A DNA stretch of 64,000 nt from Lantana camara. Its lineage: Eukaryota; Streptophyta; Magnoliopsida; Lamiales; Verbenaceae. The notes under the pieces were generated by a model, which searched no databases, was not told where the DNA came from, and saw only the letters and a program-made list of their open reading frames with translations. The first letter of the stretch is position 1; every line of letters begins with the position of its first letter. A program made the translations under genes and the position numbers. The stretch is from positions 58,745,501-58,809,500 of the forward strand of contig CM074862.1 of NCBI GenBank assembly GCA_037501455.1, read 5' to 3'. Shown in pieces: positions 35,712 to 47,332 of the stretch.

Positions 35712-37754
35712 TGTAGCACCCCGCACGTAAGGCACCACATCCCCCGCACTATGGCTCACCACGAGTAACGAAATGGGAAATCCGTACCCGTATCAAACCA
35801 TAGCGAATGGGAGACAAACAAAATAACCTTCCTAAGCTAAGCGGAACTCAGACCCTGTAATTAAAACCAATCCACAAAACATAACGCAACAGAGAACTAA
35901 ATCCAAACACATGCATTGGCCACGGGCCTGCAGAAATTTAAACACACGAACCGCAAGCATACCTGGGCTCCTCAGGCCTCTTTTTAACTCATAACCAAAG
36001 CCCGGCAAGAGCAATTCAATAGCAAATATACAAAGTTTCAAGTTCATAATCTTACAAGGTTGAATCATGCACAATTTAAATACATAAGTGAATGCAGAGA
36101 CACTTCTAACTTAACTTGACCGACTCAAACTCAACACAACTCCGCCTAGCTCGAAACTCCAAAGCCAAACCTGCACACTAAAGTGTTGGGGAAGAGGGTC
36201 AGTCTCTAGAAGACTGAGTGAGCAGTAGTGATACATATATATATAAACATGCACATGCAAGTCATAAATCCCAAGCAACGTTTTATTTAAAATTAGTTCC
36301 CAAAAGGGCAAGAGAATAATTAAGCAATACTCGGACTTTACGACTAATTATATTAAAATTCATTAAGTTCATAGTTCATACATATACATAAAGGCTCGGC
36401 GAGTGAGCGTGCATTATCTCCAACCAAACTCCGACCGTGTACGACAAATATCATTAATACAGTAAATAGGTGATCATGCAATATATCATAATACACACAG
36501 ATCATATATCATATCATAAGACATAGTCATTTGGGCAATCCATGTCCCGGCCTTCCCGCACGGTGCATATCAGTCATAACATAATCATAATCATAAAATA
36601 AGTTCCAACCTTCTTCCTCTGGGTGGTGGACGGGTTAGCAAGACCCGACCACCTCATACATAGGCCAATGGGGTTTCATGACTCCCCCATGGGCACTCAG
36701 CTCCCATTCCCCGCTAAACCTCCTAGCGAGGGCCGGTATCACCGTACATGTGGTGGGACTAGTACAAGGGATCACCGTCGGCCCTTGCCTCCCCGGATAG
36801 CCACTTGCACTAAGTCCTTGGGCCCATGCAATCATAACATACATACATAATCTTGCCAAAACATTTTATTCATACCAACATAACATATTTCATAATTCAT
36901 TTGAAAAGGGTTTACTCGATCAATATTTACTCGATGACTCTACTTTAAAAGTAACATATGTATATATACATAAGGTTTTGGCCAAACTTGTCACGTAAGG
37001 TTGTAGGGTTTTGTATGTAACTAGAACGAAAACACCCTCACCTGGAACATGGCGATACAAGGATACGAGTTACCGAGTGCCTAGTTGATCAAGATTTCTC
37101 CACCCTGGAGATAACTGTACAAGAGCCAATGTAACGTGTTCGTGAGACTCAAGACTCCAAATGGACCATATATAACGCACGGCATGCAATGAACATGATA
37201 TGAATGCATAAAAATGATAGTATGTAACGAACACGTTCATGTGCACTATTAATGCATTTAAATCTCATAAACGAGCCATTCATTCGTTCAAGGAAGAGTA
37301 CATAACCATTTAAGTCATGAATTTCATATAACAATTAAAACTCAAATATATCAAGTTTTCAATTATAAATATAAATAAAACAAAGGCAATTAAATCATTT
37401 AAATATGTAAAACATAAAATAGATAACAATCAATTCCATAAATTAAGTCCATAATTAAAAGGTCACATTTCATGAAATAATATTACTATCTTAGTCTCAT
37501 AATTTCATTTCAAATTTATATTTTCACATTTTATATCAAATGAATCCAAAAATTGCATATAATGATCATAACACGTACTATTTCACGTTTACAATTACAA
37601 AATAGACAAATAAAAATATTCAAGTCATTAAATATATGAGAATATGAGATAGATAGCAATTAATTCCATAATCCAAAATAAATTAAATAATTCATAACAC
37701 ATATATATATAATATATGTATACAATTCATAGGTATATATATATATATACGTAT

Positions 37755-37924
37755 CTATGATGCACGGACACTTCTAAAAATATCATTTTGCTATGTTGTG
37801 TCGGACACTCGTGTCCGACACCGTGTCCGACACTCTTTACGTGGGAAATTCAAGAAAAAATTTGTGTCACCGTATCCGTGTCGTGTCGTGTCCGTGTCGC
37901 CGTGTCCGTGTCCGTGCATCATAG
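37755..37924. mobile_element. short hAT-like MITE
   Basis: The element is 170 bp with 17-bp terminal inverted repeats CTATGATGCACGGACAC and GTGTCCGTGCATCATAG. It is flanked by ATACGTAT on both sides (37747-37754, 37925-37932). The interior is built from GTGTCCG/CGGACAC units in both orientations. The duplicated target is itself a palindrome, so the border could be placed slightly differently. Confidence 0.75.
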
Positions 37925-37956
37925 ATACGTATACATCCATGCATAATTAATACTAC

Positions 37957-37959
<3 letters not shown>

Positions 37960-38016
<57 letters not shown>

Positions 38017-38116
38017 ATACTAAATATTACATAGATGTATATATATATACTCACGCACCCATACATTCACAACATATTATAAATACATAATACACCTGTA
38101 CACACATTGTACACAC

Positions 38117-38170
<54 letters not shown>
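37960..38170. repeat. TA microsatellites
   Basis: Two long (TA)n runs, about 37960-38014 and 38122-38170, separated by about 100 bp of short AT/CA-rich sequence. Confidence 0.85.
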
Positions 38171-38173
<3 letters not shown>

Positions 38174-38190
38174 CACGTACTATATATATA

Positions 38191-38747
38191 TTGGTATTGG
38201 GTTTCACGGCAAGTACGTTGGGTTCGTATCATTTGGTATCAAGAGCTTAGGTTTCCATATAAGGTTACTTAGCCTTATCTTTATTTTTTGTGGAATTTCG
38301 TTTCTCTTGTTATTTTGACTGCAAAAAGATCAAAAAAAAAAAGAGAGAGAAGATCTTCGAAAAAGGCATAAAAACGCAAAAAAAACAAAAAAAAAAAGAG
38401 AAGTAAAAGTCGAGTTATTAAAAAAAAAAAAAAAAAAGAGAAGAGAGCAGCTTTATTTAAATTCCGCATTGATACGTTCGTTTGTGACAATTTTTTTTTT
38501 TTTTTTTTCCGCACCTTTGGGTCCATTCATTTTAAGGGATTATTTGGTTGAGGAATTTGAAACTTCTTGTGACTTTCTTCAAAGAATTGAGAGTAAAGAG
38601 TGGAAAAAGGCGGGAGATTGTGAGCCTAATAGAGGGAAAAAGCCATAACTTTGAGTGATACACGAGGGGAGTGAACACCATAGAGTGTAAACACGTCAGG
38701 GAGTGATTGTGAGGTGTTTTCGCTAACCTTAGTTTTGCAGGTACATA
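38191..38747 (+). mobile_element. LTR end, primer site and leader of another gypsy element
   Basis: A short LTR remnant ends GTTCGTATCA at 38231. A tRNA-Met-like primer site, TGGTATCAAGAGC, follows at 38234-38246. The leader is marked by A-rich and T-rich runs (18 A at 38420-38437, 18 T at 38491-38508). It leads directly to a gag start at 38748. This is a different family from the long-LTR elements. Confidence 0.7.
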
Positions 38748-39139
38748 ATGGTCGAAGATCAACCTCCAAGGGACATGAATTTCGTGGTACAAGCCATGCA
38801 ACAACAATTTGAACAAATAAATGTGCAATTCAATGAGATCCGAGACCGTTTGGATCAAAATGATGAAAGGATGACTCAAATTCAAAACGGAAGGACAGAT
38901 CAAAGGCAACCTAACCCACGGAATGAGTTTGAGGATGATTCCCTTGATGAGGCAGCCTCAAATGCATCCTCAAGAAGGAACGAAGACGACCAAGGCACCA
39001 TCAACCACGTAGGGGAAGAGAGGGAATTGATAACAATCTTGGTTCTATTAAACTCTCTATTCCTTCATGTAAAGGACAAATTGATCCGGATGTCTATATT
39101 GAATGGGAGAGAAAAGTGGAAATGGTGTTTGAGTGTCAT
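38748..39139 (+). pseudogene. gag: gypsy gag N-terminal fragment
   Basis: The ATG at 38748 opens MVEDQPPRDMNFVVQAMQQQ, a glutamine-rich, coiled-coil-like start. A one-base frameshift lies at about 39020. In the other frame the sequence continues as GIDNNLGSIKLSIPSCKG and DPDVYIEWERKVEMVFECH, the well-known retrotransposon Gag core. It is cut at 39139 by an LTR insertion. Only about 130 residues of Gag survive. Confidence 0.85.
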
Positions 39140-39806
39140 TGTAACGCCCCAGTTTTTCAGTGGTTTAAGCATGACGTATGTGTTTACCAATATGTGCTAT
39201 TAAATTAATTATATATGATTTTATTATAGATTCTTTTATTAGTTTTATTGTTTAAATATGAATTCTTGAACGTTTATGCTTGTATGCTTAGGTTTAAGTA
39301 TCGTTCTTATTCGATTTGATTTTCGTTTTTCGTGAAAACATGGCATGAGTGAATTATATGTCTTATGATCATGTTTATTTACTTGTTTCATGATTTTTCG
39401 TGGAATATTTTACGAGTTATGATTTAATATATCATCAATGCTCCAAGTACGTGCATATATGGATTTTTGCTATCAATATGAACCCTACTTGCGTATTTAT
39501 CTTTTCTTTTATGATTCATATGAATTGTATACTTGTTGAAATATGTGTTATGGTCTTTGTTCAGAATTAACGGATGGATTTGATACTATACATAGGAGAT
39601 ATGAACTCGAGTGACTATGATAGCTCCAAGAATGAATGAAATGATTAATTATGTGCCTTAATGCATCTCCATGCCATGACTTCCTCTCTTATGCATATCA
39701 TAAGACTTTCATTACATTGTCGTGCATCATATATGGTTCATTTAGAGTCTTGAGTCTCACAATGCATTGTATCATCTTGTGTACAGTTTTCTCCAGGGCG
39801 GAGATA
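39140..39806 (+). mobile_element. LTR fragment, 5' part
   Basis: It starts TGTAACGCCCCAGTTTTTCAG inside the gag frame and runs 667 bp. It includes GAGTCTTGAGTCTCAC near 39748 and the dyad TCTCCAGGGCGGAGA at 39790-39804. The LARD tandem begins two bases after that dyad. Most of the usual 0.9-1.8 kb before the dyad, including the array, has been deleted. Confidence 0.7.
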
Positions 39807-41130
39807 TGTAGCACCCGAGCGCAAGGTAGCACATCCCCCGCACCGAGACCCGACCCGTATATGAAACGGACAATCCATACCGGAGCTAACTCACGACGAA
39901 CGGGTACATACACACTCGCTAAGCTAGGCGGGAGCTAACTTTCGCAAACAAAGAGACAATAAAATAGAGAGAATACCGATGCTGAAGCGAAGTACATACA
40001 TAAATAACAAGATAAGCAAATCACAACGGGTTCAACTAGCATAGGTACCTAATCCCGAAATTCAATAAAATCATAAAGCATCAATTCCAGATTCTTTCTA
40101 TTCTTGTAAGCTTATCTTTAGTTCATGATAAAAGTAACGATCAAAACAAATCTTACGTCTTTACACTTAAACAAATCATGAATCAAATGCACATGGACCG
40201 ACTCTGACCTAACCGAAAACTTAAAAGACTTGACTTCCCAACTAGCACTCCAAACCTGCAAGAACACTGAAAACAATCCGGGTTCAGTCTATAAGAGACT
40301 GGTCGGTATAAAACAGGGCATATATATTATATAGGACAATATTTAAACATTCACATGCAAGTTATAATCCCAAATGAGGTTTTATAACATTTCCCAAGTG
40401 GGTGAAATAGATAATTCATCAAAAGGGATTATAACGTTCATTTTCATTCTTTAGGTCTTTTGTGGCCTGGCGAGTAGGCGTGCATTATCTCCAACCAACA
40501 CCTCGTGTAGTTCATTAAACATTCTTTCTTTTTTCATTCATTCATGCATAACATTCTTTTGTACCCATTCATGAACATTTACACCTTCTTCCTCCTGGTG
40601 ATGGCCGGGTGATCGGCCCGAACCATCCATTCATTGACCAAAAGGGGAACATGACTCACCAGATGGCAAATGAAAATAGCGATACACTCTAAAAAAAAGT
40701 CAAGGATAAGCTTCCATTCTAAAAGCGGTAGCTTCCCGCCTCCTTCGGTGAGAAGTTCCCTTCCCTTTTCTAAAATGACTGATTGGTCTACTCAGCAAAG
40801 GTACAAAGTGGGCTGCAGTTTGGCTGACCCTCTTCTTCCTATTCGGGTTGGGTTGACCCAGAAGTACAGTAAGAAGGAACGGTAGGTTTATGTTCAGCAA
40901 CAAAAAGAGGTGAGGTTCCGCTTTCTTACCCGAGAATATTGACAAGGGGGAAGCCCCGAAAGGCATACGAGTGCGCCTCTCGTAGACGAATACCGACTCA
41001 ATCCACTCCTACTGCGCGGGAGTATCAGCCGGTCGGTGTCGGGTCGGCCCTTAAGGCACTATTCACCTTTGGAGTGGTTCGACCAGCAAGCTACTTTGTG
41101 AGGTAGGGGCTAGACTGGTGACTGCTGCAG

Positions 41131-41412
41131 TTGTTGTTTGCAGGGTATGTGAGACCCCAGAAGTTTATAGCTAAGCTAGCGTGTAGAGAGTGGTGTTCTC
41201 TTCCATTAGGAACTGTTGGTCTTATGGAAGTAACCGGTGTTGGATGTGGTCTTCCGAACCGACATTCACTTTGGAAAAAATTTACCAAGCTCGGGTACAG
41301 AAAATGGAAAAGTAGGCAATTACTTGAATCGGAATTAGTCACTAGACTCACTAGAGTAGTTCGTCTGGCTGCTCTTGCTGAAATCATTACTCTTCATTCT
41401 CCCGTGCGCTAG
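41131..41412 (+). pseudogene. unidentified open frame in mitochondrial insert
   Basis: A 93-residue frame beginning MLFAGYVRPQKFIAKL and ending with an arginine- and leucine-rich stretch (LVTRLTRVVRLAALAE). The composition looks coding, but I do not recognise the protein. It may be a fragment of a mitochondrial open reading frame. Nothing indicates expression in the nucleus. Confidence 0.25.
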
Positions 41413-41995
41413 CAATTGCGCTCCCTAGACCACTACCATGTAGTTAGGTAGGGACAATCAATCTGTAGTGATGGGAATCTAGGAATGAATAGGGATCCCA
41501 ATCAATAGTGTTGAATATAGTTTTAGAGTTTTCTCCCTTTCTCTCACTCAATAGATCTATCTGGTCTGATACGGTATAGTACAATACGAGACGATGGAAT
41601 GCAATGGGATAGATGGTAGAGGGCTGCCTATGCCCAAAAGCGATGATTCACTTGTCCCCTTGTCCATAGGGACCTCGTGGCATACAGCCGAAACGACTTC
41701 CGCTAGATAGGCGCCCCTTTCTCTCTTTTTAAAGGTGATTTTCTCCTGAAAAGTTGTCAATGATTCCCAAAAGTAGAAAATAAGAAGAGGAGCCCTTGAT
41801 TCCTTGTTCTTAGGAGTCTCCTAGACTTGAAGACTGCTGCTGAGAGTGAGTTGAAGCCAGGCGAAATAGAAGCTAGAGATCGCTAGCTTCACACCTAAGG
41901 ACAGAAAGACAAAGCTAAGGCACGAAAGCAAAGAGAGAGGTATTAGATCAACTAGAATAATAAGGTATCCGTCTTAGAGAGAAGGCAGGCTAGGA

Positions 41996-42345
41996 AGGAC
42001 AGTTAGAGTTACTGCCGCCGTTTACCGGGGTTTCCATTCAAAGCAACTAACACTTCTCCTTCCGACCTTCCAGCACTGGGCAGGTGTCAGACTCTATACA
42101 TCGTGTTACCACTTAGCAGAGTCCTGTGTTTTTAATAAACAGTCGCTACCCCCTGGTATGTGCCGCTTTCCTAATCAAAAGATAGGAGAGCACCCCTTCT
42201 CCCGAAGTTACGGGGTCATTTTGCCGAGTTCCTTCGACATGGTTCTCTCAAGCGCCCTAGTATACTCTACTTGTTCACCTGTGTCGGTTTGGGGTACGGT
42301 CAGTTCACCGGGAGGATCGCCCTCCCAATTCAAAGTTTTTTCCTA
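41996..42345 (-). pseudogene. rrn26: mitochondrial 26S rRNA fragment
   Basis: On the minus strand, near-universal large-subunit rRNA sequences appear in order: ACCCCAAACCGACACAGG, then AGGAACTCGGCAAAATGACC, then ACTGTTTATTAAAAACACAG, then GGTAAACGGCGGCAGTAACT. The intervening sequence is of plant mitochondrial rather than plastid type. Homology ends abruptly after AACTGTCCT at 41996, where the conserved TAAGG should follow, so the gene is truncated. It may extend past 42345 into less conserved sequence up to about 42500. Confidence 0.9.
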
Positions 42346-43046
42346 GAAGTTTCAATCTTGTTAACTATGAAAAGAGTCGCGAATATAAAGAGGAATAGGC
42401 CAGCTTGCCGTGCGCCAACCGCTTCATTAGTCCATTTTCCCACTCTATACGTTCGTCGGTCAAACACCAACTATGATATACTAGTCTCAGGCACATAAAC
42501 GTATTAAAAACGTAGAAGAAATGAGCTTATTATGGTACGGGCAGTCTCTCGCTCACGACTTCGGTGCTTATTGGGCAACCTGGGGCTGGTGTCATTGCAT
42601 TGGCATTCCCTTTCTTTTCTTCTTTATTCACCCCGGGAACCTCCCTTCTGACATAAACCGAGCCGGAAAGAGAAAGTAGAAGAGGAAAAACGAAAAAAGC
42701 TCTCGAGGGGGGGAGGGAGTGGGATTCGAGAACAATGGAAAGCCCGTATTATGGTTATTTCGGAGGATTTCCTAAACCTAAAGTGGCACGAACTTGCTTT
42801 GGTCTTCTATTCTTTCGATGCATGAATCTGCAATTGATGGGAACGACCGATCTCATCTCATATAGCGGATACTAATTCTAAGAGAAAAAGTAATGGCCAT
42901 CTATCGGTGGCCGATTTCAAATCAAAATAGTAAGAGTCCGCCAACGAATACATCAAGAAGTTTGGTTTGATGGAATGTACCTTCTTCAGTTATCTTCCTC
43001 AAAACCTGCACCACTCATGGAGAGGCCTCATAAGCCTTTTCTTGAT

Positions 43047-43238
43047 CTAGTTACCAATGGCGAATACCCTCCTTTTGCCCGCACCTTCAAGACTACAGCT
43101 TAGCTTACCTGCGATCGCGGGTATTCCCAGTTGATCACAACTTGGCAAGTAGGGTCCCAAACTCTTTTCAAACCAATTAAGGTCTATAGGTGCTTCGGCT
43201 TTTTGTCCTGTTGGACAGACATGAGGAACCCCGTTCAA
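43047..43238 (-). pseudogene. mitovirus RdRp-like fragment within mitochondrial DNA
   Basis: A 63-residue minus-strand frame includes LGIPAIAGKL and then EGAGKRRVFAIGN. This resembles the conserved region preceding the polymerase core in mitovirus RNA-dependent RNA polymerases. Non-retroviral mitovirus pieces are known in plant mitochondrial genomes and in their nuclear copies. Only this short piece is visible, without the catalytic GDD motif, and it ends in a stop, so it is inert. The identification rests on a short motif. Confidence 0.5.
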
Positions 43239-43390
43239 TCAGAGATCCTGGTAGAAGATGCCATTCCCTAAATAAGTCTAATCATCGGCTTGGCTCGAAG
43301 ACCTTTCCTTTTGGCTTGTCGAAATCCCATTGAAGTTGATTGATTGAACGGGGTTCCTCATGTATGTCCAACAGGACAAAAAGCCGAAGC
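43192..43390. repeat. inverted repeat, 49-bp arms
   Basis: The arms at 43192-43240 and 43342-43390 are reverse complements with one mismatch and 101 bp between them. The first arm overlaps the mitovirus-like frame. It may have arisen in the mitochondrion or during joining of fragments at insertion. Confidence 0.9.
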
Positions 43391-44790
43391 TATTTTTCAA
43401 GAATCGCTGGGGATGCAGTAAATAAGAGATTTGAACATTCTTGACCAGGTGACCCCCCAGGGAATTACTATGGAATTGTTGGGGATGGTGGGGAGCTTTA
43501 CGAGAGAAGGTATTCTCTTAGGGCAGCTGCAAGAGAAACCCAAAAAGAATAAATTTAACTAGATGCCCCTAGCACTCAAAATGTTTAATATTATTTATAA
43601 TCTAGGAGGACAACCACTTTTACTCGGTCTATTGGTACAGGCACTGATGGAAAAAGAAAAGGGAACTGTCTTACTGGCTCTAGAAACTAAGCTAAACAAG
43701 AAAAAGATTATTCCCTCCCTTCAAAGTACATTGCAGTTCCTTAACTAAACGGACATTCATTCTTTACAACCAAATGAGATTCGAAAATGAAAGGTCAAAA
43801 GCGACTCTTTATCCATAAAGAAAATGTTACCGTCTCCGTCTACTTACAGAAAGTCGCCCTGGCATGGAATAGGATAACCACCCTTCTCTATTAAGCCAAG
43901 TTTTACTGAATCTTGAAAAGAGATTTCTTTTAAAAAAAAACAGCAGATGCTCAATGGAGAATGACTCTTCTTTAGTAATCGGCAGGAATGCTTCATATAA
44001 ATATCGAGCGAATCTTTGATTGGGAAATTTAGAAAGAAAAATTGGATCAAAGGAGCGTCCATTCCTTGCTAACTCCAAACGAGGTCCGGTTACGCCGTTC
44101 ATTGGTGGGACTAGTGTGAGGGTTCACCGTCAACCCATGCCTCCTCGGGTTACCACTCACACCAAGTCCCTGGGCCCCATTCTGTGCATAACATTCATTC
44201 TTTTCTCGCCAAAACATTTGGTAGGTTCATAAAATAAAGGCTTTACTTTTAAAATCAGTGACCCTTGAAAACGATTCTATATACATATATATTTTTGGCT
44301 TAAATCTTTACACATTGGGAGTATATAGGGCCATTTATCTAAATAGTACAGAAACCCACCTGTACGCCTCTTACCGAACAATACCAAAAGAAAGGAGACT
44401 CGAAAATGTCCTATGAACCCGACATCTCCACCCTGGAGAAAACTGTACAAAGGACAACGTAACATGTTCGTGAGACTCAAGACTCCAAATGAGCCATATA
44501 TGACGCACGGCATGCAATGAACATGATATGATTTCCTAATAGATGATATTATGGAATGAACATGTTCATTTGCACGATTAAAGCATTTAAATCATATAAA
44601 CGAGCCATTCATTCGTTCAATGAAACGTTCATATTCGTTAAGTTCATATAACGATCATATCACGTCCTAAATCACCTTTACAATAGAAGATAGGCAACAA
44701 TTACATTCAATTCAATATTGGAAATTAGAAAAGGTCATGAAATAGGTAACAATTTAATTTCCATATTTCAATTAAATCAAATAATATTTA

Positions 44791-44842
<52 letters not shown>

Positions 44843-45272
44843 CACGTACATTATACCATGCATGCACAAAAATATGCACAAAATATAAATTTCATGCATG
44901 CAATTAAAATCATTATATGATTCATACCACTCATGCATGCATTACATTATATATATATATCTCCACGTACATAAAAATGCATGCAAGTAAGATATATATA
45001 TATATATTATATACACATCACATGCACAGGTTATATACCACAATTATATAGATAAACGTACTTAATATATTATACATGCATGCATAATATGTAATATATG
45101 TCACAGCCATGCATATTCACAAATAAAACACACACACACATATATATATGGATATACGTACACCTGCATGTAATTCCATATATATACCTACACATTCTAA
45201 ATGTTATAGTATAAAAGAAAGATGCAGCAGCAAATGAAGAAGAGAACAGCAGCAGCAACTGTAAAGCTCCTC

Positions 45273-45318
45273 CCCGGCCGGGCACTTTTTTGCCCAAAAA
45301 TCTCCCCGCCCGGGGAGA
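45273..45318. promoter_or_regulatory. LTR palindrome array, one pair
   Basis: CCCGGCCGGG (45273-45282) and TCTCCCCGCCCGGGGAGA (45301-45318), centres 32 bp apart. The spacer reads CACTTTTTTGCCCAAAAA, conserved in LTRs B and C. This LTR subgroup has one pair only, corresponding to the last two units of the array at 14120-14246. Confidence 0.75.
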
Positions 45319-47082
45319 GACATTACAGACGCAGGAAGGCAGCAATAACACAAAACTTTCCCCTGTTTCTTCCTTCTCAAACACACAGCAGCAGAAGACC
45401 ATCAACGCAGCAACAAAATAACAACATTAAAGCAGGCATTCAAGGTAACAAATATCACAAAGCAGCACGCAGCAATGACAGCAGCAACGTAGCAATTACA
45501 GCAGCTTCAAACAAGCTTTAAGTCATCACATATATAGCTGAAAATGGATGAAAAACAGGGTAACACATAGGGAAACATGTATACTCAACAACCATGCCAA
45601 TATTACAAAGGAAACAGCACCAAGTATCCCTATTTCAGCCCCAAAATCATACGCAGCAGCAGGCCAAAGAAGAGCAGTCATGTTCATGCGTAAACCTTCA
45701 AGTTTTATGAAGTTCAACAATGGTGGGTTCTCATACACTTAACATACATCAAATTAAAGTTCAAATATACGTACTAGGAGCTGAAGTGATCAGATTTCAT
45801 GCACAATTTCTCAAGAAAAACAGAATCTAAATCATGAAATCAAACATGGAGTCATAACCTAACTATTCACTCATGCCTTCAAATCTCCATGGATTCATGC
45901 TCAAAATTAGGGATGCATTGCTTAAAATGGCACATATTGAATATATATCACAACCCTAAACTCACCTTGTGAATTGGATGCATGACGAAAGAGATTTGAG
46001 CTTGAATCTCGAAGGTTGAGCATGGTTACGGGGCTGGAATTGGAGCAGAGACTTTGGACTGATATTTCTCTTGTTTGTGAGGGTTATTTCGGTTTAGGGG
46101 GATAAGGGATAGTGGCCTTAACTAGGGTTCCAAGGAATCAAATCATGGTTAATTTGGTCAAGGTTTGTGGAAGATATGGCTCTTTAAGTAAAAGGTGGCA
46201 GTTTTGACGAACGTAGCACTTTTCGGTTGAATTTCGGAGGTCCAAATGGTCTTAGAAAAATATGAGACTAAGTTCATTAAACTTGAATTTTTGTTACGAG
46301 TTCATGGAAGTTGACGAAACTCGAATCCGAGTTTCCTAGCTCAAGATATCACATACAGAACAAAGGGTGCGCTAATTGCCCGTTAGCCCCCGATTTGGTT
46401 CCACAATTCAAAATAAATTCGTTACCACATGAAACGAAGTCGAAACCATAGAACGAGCATATAAACATGTTCATGACACATAAGTCTACAATATACTAAA
46501 TTTTCATAAATTTTTGATATCAATTCGAATAAAAACGACATTCAAACATGTCACACATGTGCATATAGTTCAAGAATTCAATTAAATTAAAATAATTTAA
46601 ACATTTCATAACATATAACAAAAATTAAATTCATTGATAAAATAAATCAAAGAGCACGTATTAAACATAATTTAAATCAAAGTTTACTAATTATATAAAA
46701 TTTTTAAAGTGAAATTTCACGGATTAAGTTAAATTTTAATTTTAATATTAGTAAACTTAAAATATAATCATTTAACATTGTAATAGTCAATATAAGATTT
46801 TATATATACAAAATACTTATAAACAATTAATTTGCGCAACTTGTCACGGAAATGAAAATCGACCAAGAATCCTTTTTAATTATTATTAAATATATAACAA
46901 AATGCATATAATGGAGAAACTAATGAAAGTTACAATTAGTAATTATCAAAATGATTAATTAAATAATTAAATAATTTAAATGATTGCATATATTTCTGTT
47001 AATCACATAATTAAATAATTTAATTGCACAATTTATAAACACATACGACATATTAGTACAAAAGAAAAACCTGGGCGTTACA

Positions 47083-47097
47083 ACCTCTCCCCCTTAA
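47083..47097 (-). other. polypurine tract of LARD copy A
   Basis: The minus strand reads TTAAGGGGGAGAGGT immediately before the LTR start TGTAACGCCC. Together with the preceding TCCGAGGACGAATTC it matches the chromovirus end at 6740-6773 almost base for base. Confidence 0.85.
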
Positions 47098-47140
47098 AAA
47101 GAATTCGTCCTCGGATTCACTACTCGACCAAACAAATAAT

Positions 47141-47332
47141 GAGAGATACCCCGTCTCTCGCAAGCAACAAGGAGAGATCCCCGTCTCTCGAGCAACAACA
47201 ATGAGAGAACCCCGTCTCTCCAACAACAATGAGAGAACCCCATCTCTCAAGCAGCAGTGAGAGAACCCCATCTCTCGTAAGCAAAGAGAGTACCCCGCCT
47301 CTCGAGTAAAAATAAGAGAATCCCCGTTTCTT
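47141..47332 (-). repeat. GAGAGA hairpin array, seven units
   Basis: Seven units of the form GAGAGA-ACCCCG-TCTCTC start at 47141, 47172, 47203, 47231, 47259, 47286 and 47314. Periods are 27-31 bp, and CAA-rich spacers separate them. Each unit is an inverted repeat with 5-6-bp arms and a six- or seven-base loop. The array sits about 45 bp from the polypurine tract. Copy B has five units. Confidence 0.85.

Larger units (their letters stand above)
35712..38190 (-). mobile_element. LTR fragment, gypsy lineage
   Basis: It starts TGTAGCACCCCGCACG inside the copia integrase. It carries CAGTCTCTAGAAGACTG at 36200-36216 and TCTCCACCCTGGAGA at 37097-37111. It then enters AT-rich repeats that hold a 170-bp hAT-like element. 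It is lost within (TA)n at about 38190, before any palindrome array. The right boundary is uncertain by tens of bases. Confidence 0.75.
40669..44053. other. nuclear insertion of mitochondrial DNA (NUMT)
   Basis: The LTR sequence stops after AGATGGCA at 40668 and resumes with AGCGTCCATTCC at 44054. In LTR B (50860-50873) and LTR C (60290-60303) these two pieces are three bases apart. The 3385 bp between have a higher GC content and no similarity to LTRs. They include an unmistakable piece of plant mitochondrial 26S rRNA. The precise empty site, loss of about three target bases and lack of a duplication suggest end-joining at a double-strand break. The insert may be a mosaic of several mitochondrial segments. 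Confidence 0.85.
39807..47082 (-). mobile_element. LARD LTR A, carrying mitochondrial DNA
   Basis: LTR from TGTAGCACCCGAGCGC to CTGGGCGTTACA. It is 7276 bp, or about 3.9 kb without the 3385-bp organelle insertion at 40669-44053. Lineage dyads are CAGTCTATAAGAGACTG (40285-40301) and TCTCCACCCTGGAGA (44425-44439), with a palindrome pair at 45273-45318 and (TA)n at 44801-44839. It is the 3' LTR of the minus-strand internal region at 47083-50000. Confidence 0.88.

Noticed and set aside
41996..42345. Plastid 23S rRNA as the source of the rRNA fragment
   Set aside because: The variable parts between the universal blocks (for example the stretch following ACTGTTTATTAAAAACACAG) are of mitochondrial type and differ from plastid 23S rRNA.
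44277..44513. A 78-codon minus-strand frame preserved in all three LARD LTRs (also 51088-51324 and 60523-60759)
   Set aside because: The LTRs are recent copies, so the frame persists by identity. No domain, start context or selective pattern supports coding, and it overlaps the TCTCC dyad.
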